This document shows positions 46,424 through 53,856 of a stretch of DNA of 64,000 bases, in pieces (positions within the stretch are counted from its first letter, which is position 1; every line of letters begins with the position of its first letter). Made by a program: the position numbers and the translations under genes. The notes below the pieces were generated by a model. The model did no database searches. It had not been told where the DNA came from and saw only the letters and a list, made by a program, of their open reading frames with translations. The stretch is from Weissella minor. GTDB taxonomy: Bacteria > Bacillota > Bacilli > Lactobacillales > Lactobacillaceae. The stretch lies in contig NZ_JQCD01000009.1 of NCBI RefSeq assembly GCF_001437425.1, positions 1 through 64,000 on the forward strand. Reading direction: 5' to 3'.

Positions 46424-47729
46424 TCAATTACAAAATCGTGTAGGAAATTATGTTGGCTTGCTCAACAAGGATATTCAAGTAATTCAAAAGAACTTGAATG
46501 ATACAAATACCTTGATTGAAAGTACCGATCCAGAGACCATTCATGGTGTTGCTGAAGCCTTAATTCATTCTAATTTAGGCACAAACTGGGTCCAAGTACC
46601 ACGTCAATATAGTTATGAAGACTATTACTTGATTGCAATGGATCGCTTTATGGAATTAAGTGGTGTGGCTGGATACAGCATTTTATTGCCAATTGAGTCA
46701 GAAAAAGTTACGTTGGTGATGACTGATTTAAACGTGCCTGCTGCCTTTGCTTTCGAGACAAATCAGGACCAAAATGGTGGGGCTTATTTTGTTGAGTTGA
46801 CAAGTGGCGAACGTTTGTTCTACTGGTCAATGGAACGCAAGCAAATTCAATTTAATGCTCGTGCAATTGTTGATTTGCTCGTCGCTAATTTTGCCAATGA
46901 GGGTGTGACGATTGAACAAAATCAAATCATCGCCAATCTGCTTACGGAATTTGGACGTTATATGGAGCGTGTCTTTGGTTATGCTGTTGACTTCAATATC
47001 TTAGAAACACGTGATGATTATATCTATAATTTGATTCAACATGCACAACCACAAGATATGTTGGATAAATTGTTTGTGTTGTCAGCTGATACAAGCTATT
47101 TCTTACAAGGAATTCCAAATGGTGCTGCAATTTCATTGAACGATCATTCAGAAATTCGAATTTTCTTTGTGAATGATGCGAATGCTTTGGGCGCACAACG
47201 TTGGCACTTCCAAGTAATTGATGGTCGTGATCAATATTCATGGCTTGATATTCTATTGTCTTATGATTTCATTGCAAAATGGTATTTGTCAGAGAATAAG
47301 ACGCTAGAAATTGCATATGATCAGCTTGTATTTGCGGTGCAACAATCTGAAAAGCAGGATATTCAACCCATTTTTGCTGAGCAACAAGGCTTAACGCCAA
47401 TGTTGCCAAGTGAAATTGAGGCGCTTCAAAAGCAGGTACGTGAACAAAAAGCAGCGGAACAAAAAGCGGCAGAACAAAAAGCGGCAGAACAAAAGGCCGC
47501 TGCAGAAGCTGAAGCAGCAAAACAAGCTAAGGCAGAAAGTGCTGCTGCAACTGGAAATGCTTCGGAGAATGCCACGTCTGTTGGTGCTGACGTAACCTCA
47601 GCTGAGACCAGTCAATCCGAAGCGTCAGTTTCTGAGTCAGTTTCAGTAACGCAGTTAACACCTAAGAAGTCGTTTGACGATGAAATTGGTGAAGCTGTCC
47701 ATTCATCATCAAATCCTGCGGAAAAATAA
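46416..47729 (+). CDS. Unknown protein with C-terminal EQKAA repeats (second gene of operon)
   Basis: A 437-residue protein. The N-terminal 330 residues look globular with mixed alpha/beta content (GYSILLPIESEKVTLVMTDLN, EIRIFFVNDANALG); the C-terminal 105 residues are low complexity: four EQKAA-type repeats, an Ala/Lys/Glu helix, then a Ser/Thr/Glu-rich tail. It has no signal peptide, so the tail is not a wall-spanning region. Its start codon overlaps the previous stop (ATGCCTAA), with GGGAGG ahead. Family not recognised. Confidence 0.75.
   Translation: MPNQLQNRVGNYVGLLNKDIQVIQKNLNDTNTLIESTDPETIHGVAEALIHSNLGTNWVQVPRQYSYEDYYLIAMDRFMELSGVAGYSILLPIESEKVTLVMTDLNVPAAFAFETNQDQNGGAYFVELTSGERLFYWSMERKQIQFNARAIVDLLVANFANEGVTIEQNQIIANLLTEFGRYMERVFGYAVDFNILETRDDYIYNLIQHAQPQDMLDKLFVLSADTSYFLQGIPNGAAISLNDHSEIRIFFVNDANALGAQRWHFQVIDGRDQYSWLDILLSYDFIAKWYLSENKTLEIAYDQLVFAVQQSEKQDIQPIFAEQQGLTPMLPSEIEALQKQVREQKAAEQKAAEQKAAEQKAAAEAEAAKQAKAESAAATGNASENATSVGADVTSAETSQSEASVSESVSVTQLTPKKSFDDEIGEAVHSSSNPAEK
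47442..47501 (+). repeat. Four tandem 15-bp repeats (EQKAA)
   Basis: GAACAAAAAGCGGCA-type units repeated four times in frame, two of them identical; likely variable in number between strains. Confidence 0.85.
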
Positions 47730-47730
47730 C

Positions 47731-48240
47731 ATGTTGTTAGATTTTGCGGCTTATTTACGTGATGCGAGAACGATGTTCGGAGCTGTTAGTGGTGATTGGG
47801 AACGTCCGATTAAACGTGACGATATGATTTTAAATGATTATCTAAATCTAGATATCACGTTAAGTCAATTGATGGTTCAAACGCAAACAGTGAATGCGGA
47901 CACACCCTATGGGGTTCAGATGGATACGCATCAAGATTTGGTTGATGTCTATGCGCAGGCATTGACGCAATTTTTATTGATTAGTTTGAAGCAGCAGTGG
48001 ACGCATTTAATGGTTCTTGAGGATGCAGATTTAGTTGCCTTTAGTCGCTTTCCACAGCGAAACTTGATGCATCAATTTGATGGCATTAAAACAATGCTAT
48101 TAAATAGTTATCATCAAAAGCGACAAGATGATTTTTCGCATGCTTGGCGTTCATTTTTAAAGCTAGGTTTGAATGAGCTAGCACTTGAACCAGAAAAGCT
48201 TGATGCTGCGGTAAAAAGAGTATTGTTAGTCGAAAATTAA
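47731..48240 (+). CDS. Unknown helical protein (third gene of operon)
   Basis: A 169-residue protein predicted all-helical, beginning MLLDFAAYLRDARTMFGAVSGDWERP. Conserved-looking blocks are TPYGVQMDTHQDLVDVYAQALTQFLLISLKQQWTHLMVL and FSHAWRSFLKLGLNEL. The ATG at 47731 is one base after the previous stop and is preceded by GCGGAA; an ATG at 47674 would overlap the repeat-tail gene by 56 bp. I considered an all-alpha NTP pyrophosphatase fold, but the metal-binding ExxE signature is not evident. Function unknown. Confidence 0.7.
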   Translation: MLLDFAAYLRDARTMFGAVSGDWERPIKRDDMILNDYLNLDITLSQLMVQTQTVNADTPYGVQMDTHQDLVDVYAQALTQFLLISLKQQWTHLMVLEDADLVAFSRFPQRNLMHQFDGIKTMLLNSYHQKRQDDFSHAWRSFLKLGLNELALEPEKLDAAVKRVLLVEN

Positions 48241-48241
48241 C

Positions 48242-48270
48242 TTGTACAAGTACGGTTTTCGACTTATAAT
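48242..48270 (+). promoter_or_regulatory. Promoter of tRNA-Arg
   Basis: TTGTAC (48242-48247), 17-bp spacer, TATAAT (48265-48270). Confidence 0.75.
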
Positions 48271-48274
48271 AATA

Positions 48275-48300
48275 AGATAGTTGCCTTCGGCAAGCTATCT
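48275..48300 (+). other. Leader hairpin before tRNA-Arg
   Basis: AGATAG-TTGCC-TTC-GGCAA-G-CTATCT folds into a near-perfect hairpin between promoter and tRNA. It lacks a T run, so it is not an intrinsic terminator; it may guide 5' processing. Confidence 0.55.
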
Positions 48301-48304
48301 AGCT

Positions 48305-48378
48305 GGATCTATAGCATAACTGGATAATGCACTCGGTTTCTACCCGAGCGATTGTGGGTTCGAACCCCACTGGATCCA
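48305..48378 (+). tRNA. tRNA-Arg (anticodon TCT)
   Basis: Acceptor GGATCTA/TGGATCC, D-stem GCAT/ATGC, anticodon stem CTCGG/CCGAG with loop TTTCTAC, T-arm GTGGG-TTCGAAC-CCCAC, discriminator A. It reads AGA codons. CCA is not encoded. Confidence 0.92.
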
Positions 48379-48445
48379 TATTTGAAAAAGTTGATAAACC
48401 GTATTAAATCTCTGCATTTGAAAATTGTTTTAGTTTTATGTATAG

Positions 48446-48476
48446 GAAAAGCCTGCCAATCTGGCAGGCTTTTATT
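48446..48476. terminator. Bidirectional terminator
   Basis: AAAAGCCTGCCA / TGGCAGGCTTTT stem between tRNA-Arg and the convergent merR-type gene. Confidence 0.88.
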
Positions 48477-48478
48477 TT

Positions 48479-49237
48479 TTATTTGTAAGCGGCATGAATC
48501 GCATCATGCAGAAATTGTGCACCATTTGGTACAATTTTGTCGTAGTATGCCTTAAAGTCTGGTGAATCAATATAGAGATCTGCTAGCCCTAAGTAAGCTT
48601 CTGGACTAAAGCTATGCCAAGTCATACGAATCCATTGTTCGTGATTTTTGACAAGAGTTACGGCATCTGGTGAGCTTGGATCATTGCTTTTTATGGCTTG
48701 AATAAGTAAATCCTTTATATCCTCTTCCAACTTTTTAAAGCTTTGATATTGTGCTTCATTCATACTTAAAAATTTCTGATTACTTTTCTTGATCATATCA
48801 GCGTCATAATCTTCTCGCATTTTTTCACCATATAGTTCTTCATTTTGTTGAATGGCAGTAGCTTTGAGGTGCTCAAAGCGTTCAGTATTAGTCATTTTTT
48901 CTTCTCCTTTATACGTCTTAATCGTCTTTTCAATTGTTTGAATCATGTTGTCCATGTGTTTACGTTCATCAATTAAGCTTTGGCAGTGTTTTTGCAAGAT
49001 GAGTAAGCGAGTAGGTTCATCATTTTCGAGTAGTAATTTAATTTCAGAAAGATTGATATTCATTTCGCGGTAAAATAATATCTCCTGTAATTTATTAACT
49101 TCTACTTGTGTATAGATACGAAACCCAGATGCATTTTGATAATTCGGATTTAATAAATCGATTTGATCATAGTAACGTAAAGTTCGAGTGGTAACATTTG
49201 AGAGTTTTGCTAACTCACTGATTGTGTATTCAGACAT
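48479..49237 (-). CDS. MerR family activator with TipAS-type effector domain
   Basis: A 252-residue regulator. Residues 1-70 form the MerR winged helix (YTISELAKLSNVTTRTLRYYDQIDLLNP), a long dimerisation helix follows (about 75-112), and the C-terminal half (about 120-252) resembles TipAS/Mta ligand domains that bind antibiotics and drugs (FLSMNEAQYQSF, HEQWIRMTWHSFSPEAYLGLADLYIDSPDFKAYYD). Such proteins activate their own gene and efflux or sequestration functions. A MerR-type promoter with 19-bp spacer precedes it. It starts behind AAGGAGG. Confidence 0.9.
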   Translation of the reverse strand: MSEYTISELAKLSNVTTRTLRYYDQIDLLNPNYQNASGFRIYTQVEVNKLQEILFYREMNINLSEIKLLLENDEPTRLLILQKHCQSLIDERKHMDNMIQTIEKTIKTYKGEEKMTNTERFEHLKATAIQQNEELYGEKMREDYDADMIKKSNQKFLSMNEAQYQSFKKLEEDIKDLLIQAIKSNDPSSPDAVTLVKNHEQWIRMTWHSFSPEAYLGLADLYIDSPDFKAYYDKIVPNGAQFLHDAIHAAYK

Positions 49238-49258
49238 GTCGGCCTCCTTTCATAAATG

Positions 49259-49289
49259 ATTTTAAAGGTTGACGTGACGTTAAGGGCAA
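49259..49289 (-). promoter_or_regulatory. MerR-type promoter with 19-bp spacer and palindromic operator
   Basis: Minus strand: TTGCCC (49284-49289), 19-bp spacer, TAAAAT (49259-49264). The spacer holds TTAACGT-C-ACGTCAA, a near-perfect palindrome. An over-long spacer with central dyad is the hallmark of promoters activated by MerR proteins through DNA twisting; autoactivation is inferred. Confidence 0.7.
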
Positions 49290-49399
49290 GAAAAAATTTG
49301 TTTTTATGATGAATCATTTGTATTTTACGATATTCTTTTTTTATTTACTATGCCGACTAAATCGATAAGCGTATAATAAAAAAACAAAGTTTGTGAAAG

Positions 49400-49458
49400 A
49401 GGGTGATGAAGTTGGCAACTCATCAAGCGGCTAGTGTCTTTTATTGTGAATAATCACC
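49400..49458 (+). promoter_or_regulatory. Possible attenuation leader of the FusB-like gene
   Basis: A 15-codon reading frame (ATG at 49404, MKLATHQAASVFYCE, stop 49449-49451) lies behind GAGGG. TGATGAAGTT (49403-49412) can pair with AACTCATCA (49416-49424), and GGTGAT (49401-49406) can alternatively pair with ATCACC near 49453. The SD-to-ATG spacing of the leader is short. Translational attenuation is known for fusB; here it is a hypothesis. Confidence 0.35.
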
Positions 49459-49479
49459 ATGGAAATAAAGGATGAAAAA

Positions 49480-50121
49480 ATGCTTAAACCAAATGAATAT
49501 GTAGATATTAAAATAAAAATTCAAAATTTAATCAGTGCCTATAAATCGGTAAATGATAAAAATGTCGTCAATGTACTTAAGCAAGATACATTTGCGTTAG
49601 GGACACAGTATGGAATTGACGAAACAAATGAGTGGAAACAACTTGTTCAGATTGTGGACTCAGTTTCATGTTCTCATCAAAATGCAGAAAAAACGTTGTT
49701 AGATTTGGAGTCATTAGTTAATGCTTTTGAAATACCTAGTCATAAGCAAATTGAAAAACTTTTTAAGAAAATTAAAAAGGTGCCAGATTTTGAATCAGAA
49801 ACGGTTAACTTATATGAAGCATCATATTTAGGAATTAATGATACAGGAAACGCAAAAAAATTCTTAATTTTACCAGACCGCAATGGCAAATTACATGGCG
49901 TGACCGGAGACTTTGATATTCAAATCGTTAATGGACTGTGCGCAGTATGTCAAAACATTGGAAATGTATCCTTATTTTCGACGAAGGTTAAGCAACGAGG
50001 CGCAGATGGTAATTACGTAAAACGTGGTAATTATATTTGCCGTCATACAGATGAATGTAACCGTCAATTGATAGAATTAGAACACTTATATGATTTTACA
50101 GACTCTGTGACTAAAGTATAA
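49480..50121 (+). CDS. EF-G-binding protein of the FusB/FusC family
   Basis: A 213-residue protein, the length of FusB. An N-terminal helical bundle (about 1-85) is followed by a treble-clef zinc-finger domain with Cys154, Cys157, Cys187 and Cys193 (CAVC ... YICRHTDEC). FusB-type proteins bind elongation factor G and free it from the ribosome, giving fusidic-acid resistance; chromosomal homologs occur in many Firmicutes. The start at 49480 follows AAAGGA; an ATG at 49459 has no site. Actual resistance is not shown by sequence. Confidence 0.85.
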   Translation: MLKPNEYVDIKIKIQNLISAYKSVNDKNVVNVLKQDTFALGTQYGIDETNEWKQLVQIVDSVSCSHQNAEKTLLDLESLVNAFEIPSHKQIEKLFKKIKKVPDFESETVNLYEASYLGINDTGNAKKFLILPDRNGKLHGVTGDFDIQIVNGLCAVCQNIGNVSLFSTKVKQRGADGNYVKRGNYICRHTDECNRQLIELEHLYDFTDSVTKV

Positions 50122-50133
50122 ATACAATTGCAT

Positions 50134-50177
50134 AAAAAAGGGGCGTACGCAGTTAATAAGCGTACGACCCTTTTTTA
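50134..50177. terminator. Bidirectional terminator
   Basis: AAAAAGGG-G-CGTACGC / GCGTACG-A-CCCTTTTT stem between convergent genes. Confidence 0.88.
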
Positions 50178-50849
50178 TTATTTAACTTGTGTTAAGTGTC
50201 CATCAACGAGTTTGTAAATATGATCAGCAAAACGTTCTAAACGTGTATCATGTGTGACCGTTACAACTGCTTTATTTTGTATATGAGCCATATCTTGGAG
50301 AAGCTGTCCAACAGTAATGACGCGTTCACTGTCTAAGGCGGCGGTTGGCTCATCTGCTAAAATAATGTCTGGATTAGGATAGAGCGCACGTGCTAATGCG
50401 ATACGTTGCGTTTGTCCACCAGAGAGTTCAGATGGGTACTTTTGTAATAAATTTTGAATTCCTAGTTTATCGATAATCGTTGAAAATGATTTTTCGGATA
50501 AATTATCATTTTTTACAGTATTAACCAGTTCAAACTGTTCCTGCACTTTTAGATATGGAACAAGATTATAAGCCTGCAAAATAAAACCAATTTGGTTCAA
50601 ACGAAGTTGTTCTTGTTGTTTGGCGGACAAATGATTAACGTTCACATCGTTAATTAAAACTTCTCCGTTAGTAGAACTTTGGAGCCCCCCTAGAATCGTT
50701 AATAAAGTACTTTTTCCAGAACCAGAGGGACCAAGAATCAGCGTTAATGTTCCTTTTTCGGATGTAAAATTAACGTCTTGAAGCGCCGTGACCTGACTTA
50801 AACCAGATCCAAATATTTTATTGACATGTTTTAGTGCTAATGTTGTCAT
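50178..50849 (-). CDS. ABC transporter ATP-binding protein (MacB/LolD type)
   Basis: A 223-residue ATPase: Walker A GPSGSGKS, Q-loop FILQAYNL, signature LSGGQTQRIALARAL, Walker B IILADEPTAALD and the H-loop VTHD. The sequence class (with TVTHDTRLERFADHIYKLVDG) is that of MacB-like exporters that pair with FtsX-type permeases. It is the second gene of a two-gene operon; the permease gene ends 3 bp upstream. Cargo could be a peptide, drug or lipid; not assignable. Confidence 0.93.
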   Translation of the reverse strand: MTTLALKHVNKIFGSGLSQVTALQDVNFTSEKGTLTLILGPSGSGKSTLLTILGGLQSSTNGEVLINDVNVNHLSAKQQEQLRLNQIGFILQAYNLVPYLKVQEQFELVNTVKNDNLSEKSFSTIIDKLGIQNLLQKYPSELSGGQTQRIALARALYPNPDIILADEPTAALDSERVITVGQLLQDMAHIQNKAVVTVTHDTRLERFADHIYKLVDGHLTQVK

Positions 50850-50852
50850 GGT

Positions 50853-51908
50853 TTACCCTCCAATAACAGATACGGGATCAATTTTTGAAATAATCCGGAT
50901 GGGAATTAACGATCCAATGAGGCCGGTTACTAGGATACCGACTGCAACACCAAGACTCAGCTTTAGACTAAAGTACATCGGAACGGTTTCAGGAATGAAT
51001 AATGCGACGAGTATTGTAAACATAGCACCAATCATAATTGCGGAGCTCATAATGATAAATGTTTCACCAAGAGTATTACGTAGTAAATAAGTATTAGGGA
51101 TGCCTTGGGCACGTAATACAGCTAAGTTTGGCCGCTTTTGAATCGTTAAAATATACAAGAAAATGGTTACGACAATCAATGAAATTAAAATTAAGAAAAT
51201 AATCATGAAGGCAAAGGTTGAATTCTGCGCGGCATAGCCGGGAAGCTTATCGAGGTAAGCTGATTTACCTAGCACTTTAAAATTATCGTTGACTGCGTTT
51301 AGTGATTGGTCTTTTTTTGAAATAACGCCACTACCTAAGTATTGTGGATTAACGCCTTTAATGGTAGACCAATTTGATAGGGCGCCATAAACAACTGGTG
51401 CCATATTATATTTGGCATGTTTAACGGTTCCTGAAATTGTGTATTTACGTGAATCGAGACCTAACTGAATTTTATCGCCAATTTGATAATGAGTTAGTTT
51501 ATCTGATATCAGAACTTCATTTTTTTGCGTGGGCTTTTTTCCTGAATTTAGTTGCAATTCTTTAGCGATATATTCATCAGGTTTTAGACCAATAAATTGA
51601 ATCGATTCATTATGATTTTTATCTTTCAATGTCGTGGGGGTAATCCCGACAATGGCTTGATGCTTGTCATTTGTATAGGGGTCAAGTTCTTCGGGGGTCA
51701 TTAGCGATTGACCCATATTGCCATTTGAATCTTTAGTTAGTAAAACACTTTTAGTCTGCCAACTATTAATGGCATCAGTATTTTCGTTGGCCAAGCCCAA
51801 GGCCAACGCACTAATGATAAAAATAAGAAAGGTAATGAGACTAATAACGGCAATGATGAGACTATAGCGTAATTTTTCATATTTTATTTCATGTAGGGCT
51901 AAAAACAT
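50853..51908 (-). CDS. FtsX-family ABC transporter permease
   Basis: A 351-residue permease with one N-terminal membrane helix (about 17-40), an extracellular MacB-like periplasmic-type domain (about 45-220), and three C-terminal helices, the standard FtsX/MacB half-transporter layout. It pairs with the ATPase encoded next. The start at 51908 follows AAAGGAAG. Two identical palindromic operators upstream indicate tight repression, but no regulator gene is adjacent. Confidence 0.9.
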   Translation of the reverse strand: MFLALHEIKYEKLRYSLIIAVISLITFLIFIISALALGLANENTDAINSWQTKSVLLTKDSNGNMGQSLMTPEELDPYTNDKHQAIVGITPTTLKDKNHNESIQFIGLKPDEYIAKELQLNSGKKPTQKNEVLISDKLTHYQIGDKIQLGLDSRKYTISGTVKHAKYNMAPVVYGALSNWSTIKGVNPQYLGSGVISKKDQSLNAVNDNFKVLGKSAYLDKLPGYAAQNSTFAFMIIFLILISLIVVTIFLYILTIQKRPNLAVLRAQGIPNTYLLRNTLGETFIIMSSAIMIGAMFTILVALFIPETVPMYFSLKLSLGVAVGILVTGLIGSLIPIRIISKIDPVSVIGG

Positions 51909-51933
51909 AGTAGATACTTCCTTTATTTGAATT

Positions 51934-51953
51934 AAATGACACGGTGTCAATTA
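51934..51953. promoter_or_regulatory. Palindromic operator copy 1 (ABC transporter operon)
   Basis: AAATGACACGGTGTCAATTA; core TGACAC-G-GTGTCA is a perfect dyad. It covers the expected start of transcription. Identical to the copy at 51974. Confidence 0.8.
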
Positions 51954-51961
51954 CAAATAGT

Positions 51962-51990
51962 AGCATATACCTAAAATGACACGGTGTCAA
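51962..51990 (-). promoter_or_regulatory. Promoter of the ABC transporter operon
   Basis: Minus strand TTGACA (51985-51990) inside the distal operator, 17-bp spacer, TATGCT (51962-51967). Confidence 0.7.
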
Positions 51991-51993
51991 TTA
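51974..51993. promoter_or_regulatory. Palindromic operator copy 2 (ABC transporter operon)
   Basis: Second identical 20-bp copy, exactly 40 bp from the first; it contains the -35 hexamer. A TetR-type dimeric repressor is the likely binder. Confidence 0.8.
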
Positions 51994-52191
51994 TTTTTAA
52001 AAAAGAAAAAACGATATGAAATCTGATGTAGCTAGTTAACCTGACAGAAAGTTTTATCGCGCATTTTTGTTTTTTTATATCAACCAGAAGTGTGCATATT
52101 GACGATTCTTATAATAATTTTACCGTAATTCGCTGGCTATTAGTGTTAGGAATGTGTATAACGAATGTAGATAGTGAGGTATGAAGAAGCT

Positions 52192-52872
52192 ATGAAAATA
52201 CAAGATATTAAGATTACGAATCATAAAAGTTTGTGGTTAATCCCATTTTTATTCATTGTTGGCTATTTCATTGCGTCATTTATGGATAATTGGCCTTTAA
52301 CATGGTTAGCAACATGGGCCTTTGGATTAAGTGGCTTATACGCCGTATATGGATGGCCGCAAACAAAACAGTTATTTCAACCAATGCACAAACCATACTT
52401 AAAAAAATTAGTCTGCTTGTATTTACTCATGATGATAGCAGTAGGCGTTGTAACCAGTTTTATGTCTAGTGGATTGGGTATGAAAGCGGAACAACATGTT
52501 TTGCTAGAAAGTGATCCTGAAAGCTTTAGTTTTGCAACGTTCGCTGGTTTAATCACCTATCTGGAAAATCTCGTGAGCGCAACGGGTGAAGAAGCATTAA
52601 TGGCAAGTGTGCTTTTACCAATTTATAGTGGCTTAAAATCTAAAAAATTAGGGCTTGCGGTGACTTTGTTAGTTGGCTCTGTCCTTTTTGGATTGATGCA
52701 TGTTTTTGTGTATGATTTTAATCTGGTCAGTTGCATCACAGTTGCAATCATGCGCATATTTTTAACATTAGCATGGTTTAAAACGGATTCCTTAAGAGGT
52801 GGCATCTATTTACACTTGTTCCAGGACGGACTAGTGATTGGATTGACAATGTTATTAAATACATTTATATAA
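52192..52872 (+). CDS. CPBP family intramembrane metalloprotease
   Basis: A 226-residue protein with about seven membrane helices. The CPBP (Abi) motifs are present: ATGEEALMAS (EE motif), VLFGLMHVFVYDF (FxxxH) and YLHLFQDG (third His). The family includes bacteriocin self-immunity proteins and CAAX-type proteases. No bacteriocin gene is visible nearby. The ATG at 52192 is used, with GAAGAAG ahead; a GTG start at 52174 is possible. The next small membrane protein gene follows 10 bp later. Confidence 0.8.
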   Translation: MKIQDIKITNHKSLWLIPFLFIVGYFIASFMDNWPLTWLATWAFGLSGLYAVYGWPQTKQLFQPMHKPYLKKLVCLYLLMMIAVGVVTSFMSSGLGMKAEQHVLLESDPESFSFATFAGLITYLENLVSATGEEALMASVLLPIYSGLKSKKLGLAVTLLVGSVLFGLMHVFVYDFNLVSCITVAIMRIFLTLAWFKTDSLRGGIYLHLFQDGLVIGLTMLLNTFI

Positions 52873-52882
52873 GGGGAGACAG

Positions 52883-53074
52883 ATGATTAAAAATGGAATT
52901 AAGCAATTTATGATCAATCTTATTGGTATCGCGGTTGCCTTTGGTTTGGTTAATTTTATGAGAAATGGTGGTAAATTTGATTTTACATGGCATGATTGGC
53001 CCGTTTTACTAGGCTTATTAATTGTTTTCGCTGGTGTTTCAACAATGATTGAATTGAATAACAAAAAGTCATAA
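52883..53074 (+). CDS. Small two-helix membrane protein, unknown
   Basis: A 63-residue protein with membrane helices at about 8-24 and 40-57 and a basic C-terminus. It starts behind AAGGGGAG, 10 bp after the CPBP gene, so the two are probably co-transcribed. Family not recognised. Confidence 0.7.
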   Translation: MIKNGIKQFMINLIGIAVAFGLVNFMRNGGKFDFTWHDWPVLLGLLIVFAGVSTMIELNNKKS

Positions 53075-53106
53075 AAAAGAGCAACCATGCTGGTTGCTCT
53101 TTTTTA
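53072..53106. terminator. Bidirectional terminator
   Basis: AAAAGAGCAACCA / TGGTTGCTCTTTT stem between convergent genes. Confidence 0.88.
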
Positions 53107-53484
53107 TTGTTGATAGGGATGATAAGTTTCATATTTACAGGCATATTCGATAACTTCATTCATTTTATTTTGATTAAATGAAATCATGGAAATGCCATCA
53201 AATAAGTCAGTAGACCGGTCAGTTGTGGCATGAAAGGTCCAAGTCACAACGATATTTGATTGATCCGTCGTTTCAATATTATGAATGTCCCATGCTAGGA
53301 CGGTTTGTGTCTGAGAAGTGTCAGTGATCCACTGTTTAATTTGATTCAAATTATCATAAACGGGGCCATAACACTCACGATAAGTACAATTGTCTGTAAA
53401 GTAATCATCAATATGACTGAAATCATGTGATATCCAAGCCTTGAAGTAGCTATGAATGATTTCATAGCGTGGGTTTAAAAGCAT
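53104..53484 (-). CDS. SnoaL/NTF2-like protein
   Basis: A 126-residue protein with the cone-shaped NTF2-like fold pattern: an N-terminal helix pair (IIHSYFKAWISHDFSHIDDYFTDNCTYRECYG) and alternating strands (VLAWDIHNIETTDQSNIVVTWTFHATT). Members are enzymes or binding proteins with diverse ligands, so no reaction is assigned. It stands between convergent neighbours and has no partner gene. Confidence 0.72.
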   Translation of the reverse strand: MLLNPRYEIIHSYFKAWISHDFSHIDDYFTDNCTYRECYGPVYDNLNQIKQWITDTSQTQTVLAWDIHNIETTDQSNIVVTWTFHATTDRSTDLFDGISMISFNQNKMNEVIEYACKYETYHPYQQ

Positions 53485-53501
53485 CCTTTAATCCTTTCAA
53501 G

Positions 53502-53538
53502 AAAACCCATATCTATACAACATAGACATGGGTTTATT
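53502..53538 (-). terminator. Terminator of the PTS operon
   Basis: AAACCCAT-A-TCTAT / ATAGA-C-ATGGGTTT hairpin; T-rich tract on the minus strand. Confidence 0.7.
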
Positions 53539-53544
53539 AATCAA

Positions 53545-53853
53545 TTATTTTGTTTGGTAAAGCTCAATGAATTCACCAACTAAATCTTTGTAAGTAATGG
53601 CGTTCATTAAATGATCTTGCGCATGAACCATGTATAAATTAACTTCGGTATGCTCACCTTGAGCTTCTTTGGTCAATAGGTCGGTTTGCACATTGTGCGC
53701 ATCTGCGAGTGCATCGTTTGCTTGCTTCATATAGTCACTAGCAGCGTCAAAATCACCCTGTTTAGCGGCGTCTAGTGCTTGATGAGCTAAACCTTTTGAG
53801 TTTCCGGCGTGCATGATTATACTCATGACAACCTGCATATATGCTTCATCCAT
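53545..53853 (-). CDS. PTS Lac/Cel family EIIA component
   Basis: A 102-residue helical phosphocarrier. The active histidine lies in LYMVHAQDHLMNAIT (His77), as in LacA/CelA-type EIIA proteins, which form trimers. It accepts phosphate from HPr and passes it to the EIIB encoded upstream, 4 bp away. It is the last gene of the operon. Confidence 0.92.
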   Translation of the reverse strand: MDEAYMQVVMSIIMHAGNSKGLAHQALDAAKQGDFDAASDYMKQANDALADAHNVQTDLLTKEAQGEHTEVNLYMVHAQDHLMNAITYKDLVGEFIELYQTK

Positions 53854-53856
53854 GAG

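Noticed and set aside
47442-47501. CRISPR-like array
   Set aside because: The short repeats have no spacers; they are in-frame protein repeats. No CRISPR array was found in the window.
47731-48240. dUTPase (all-alpha) assignment for the third operon gene
   Set aside because: The ExxE metal-binding pattern is not visible, and a trimeric dUTPase gene is already present at 14922.
52192-53074. Bacteriocin-immunity locus
   Set aside because: The CPBP protein could be an immunity type, but no double-glycine leader peptide or dedicated exporter gene was found next to it; the nearby ABC operon is on the other strand with its own operators.
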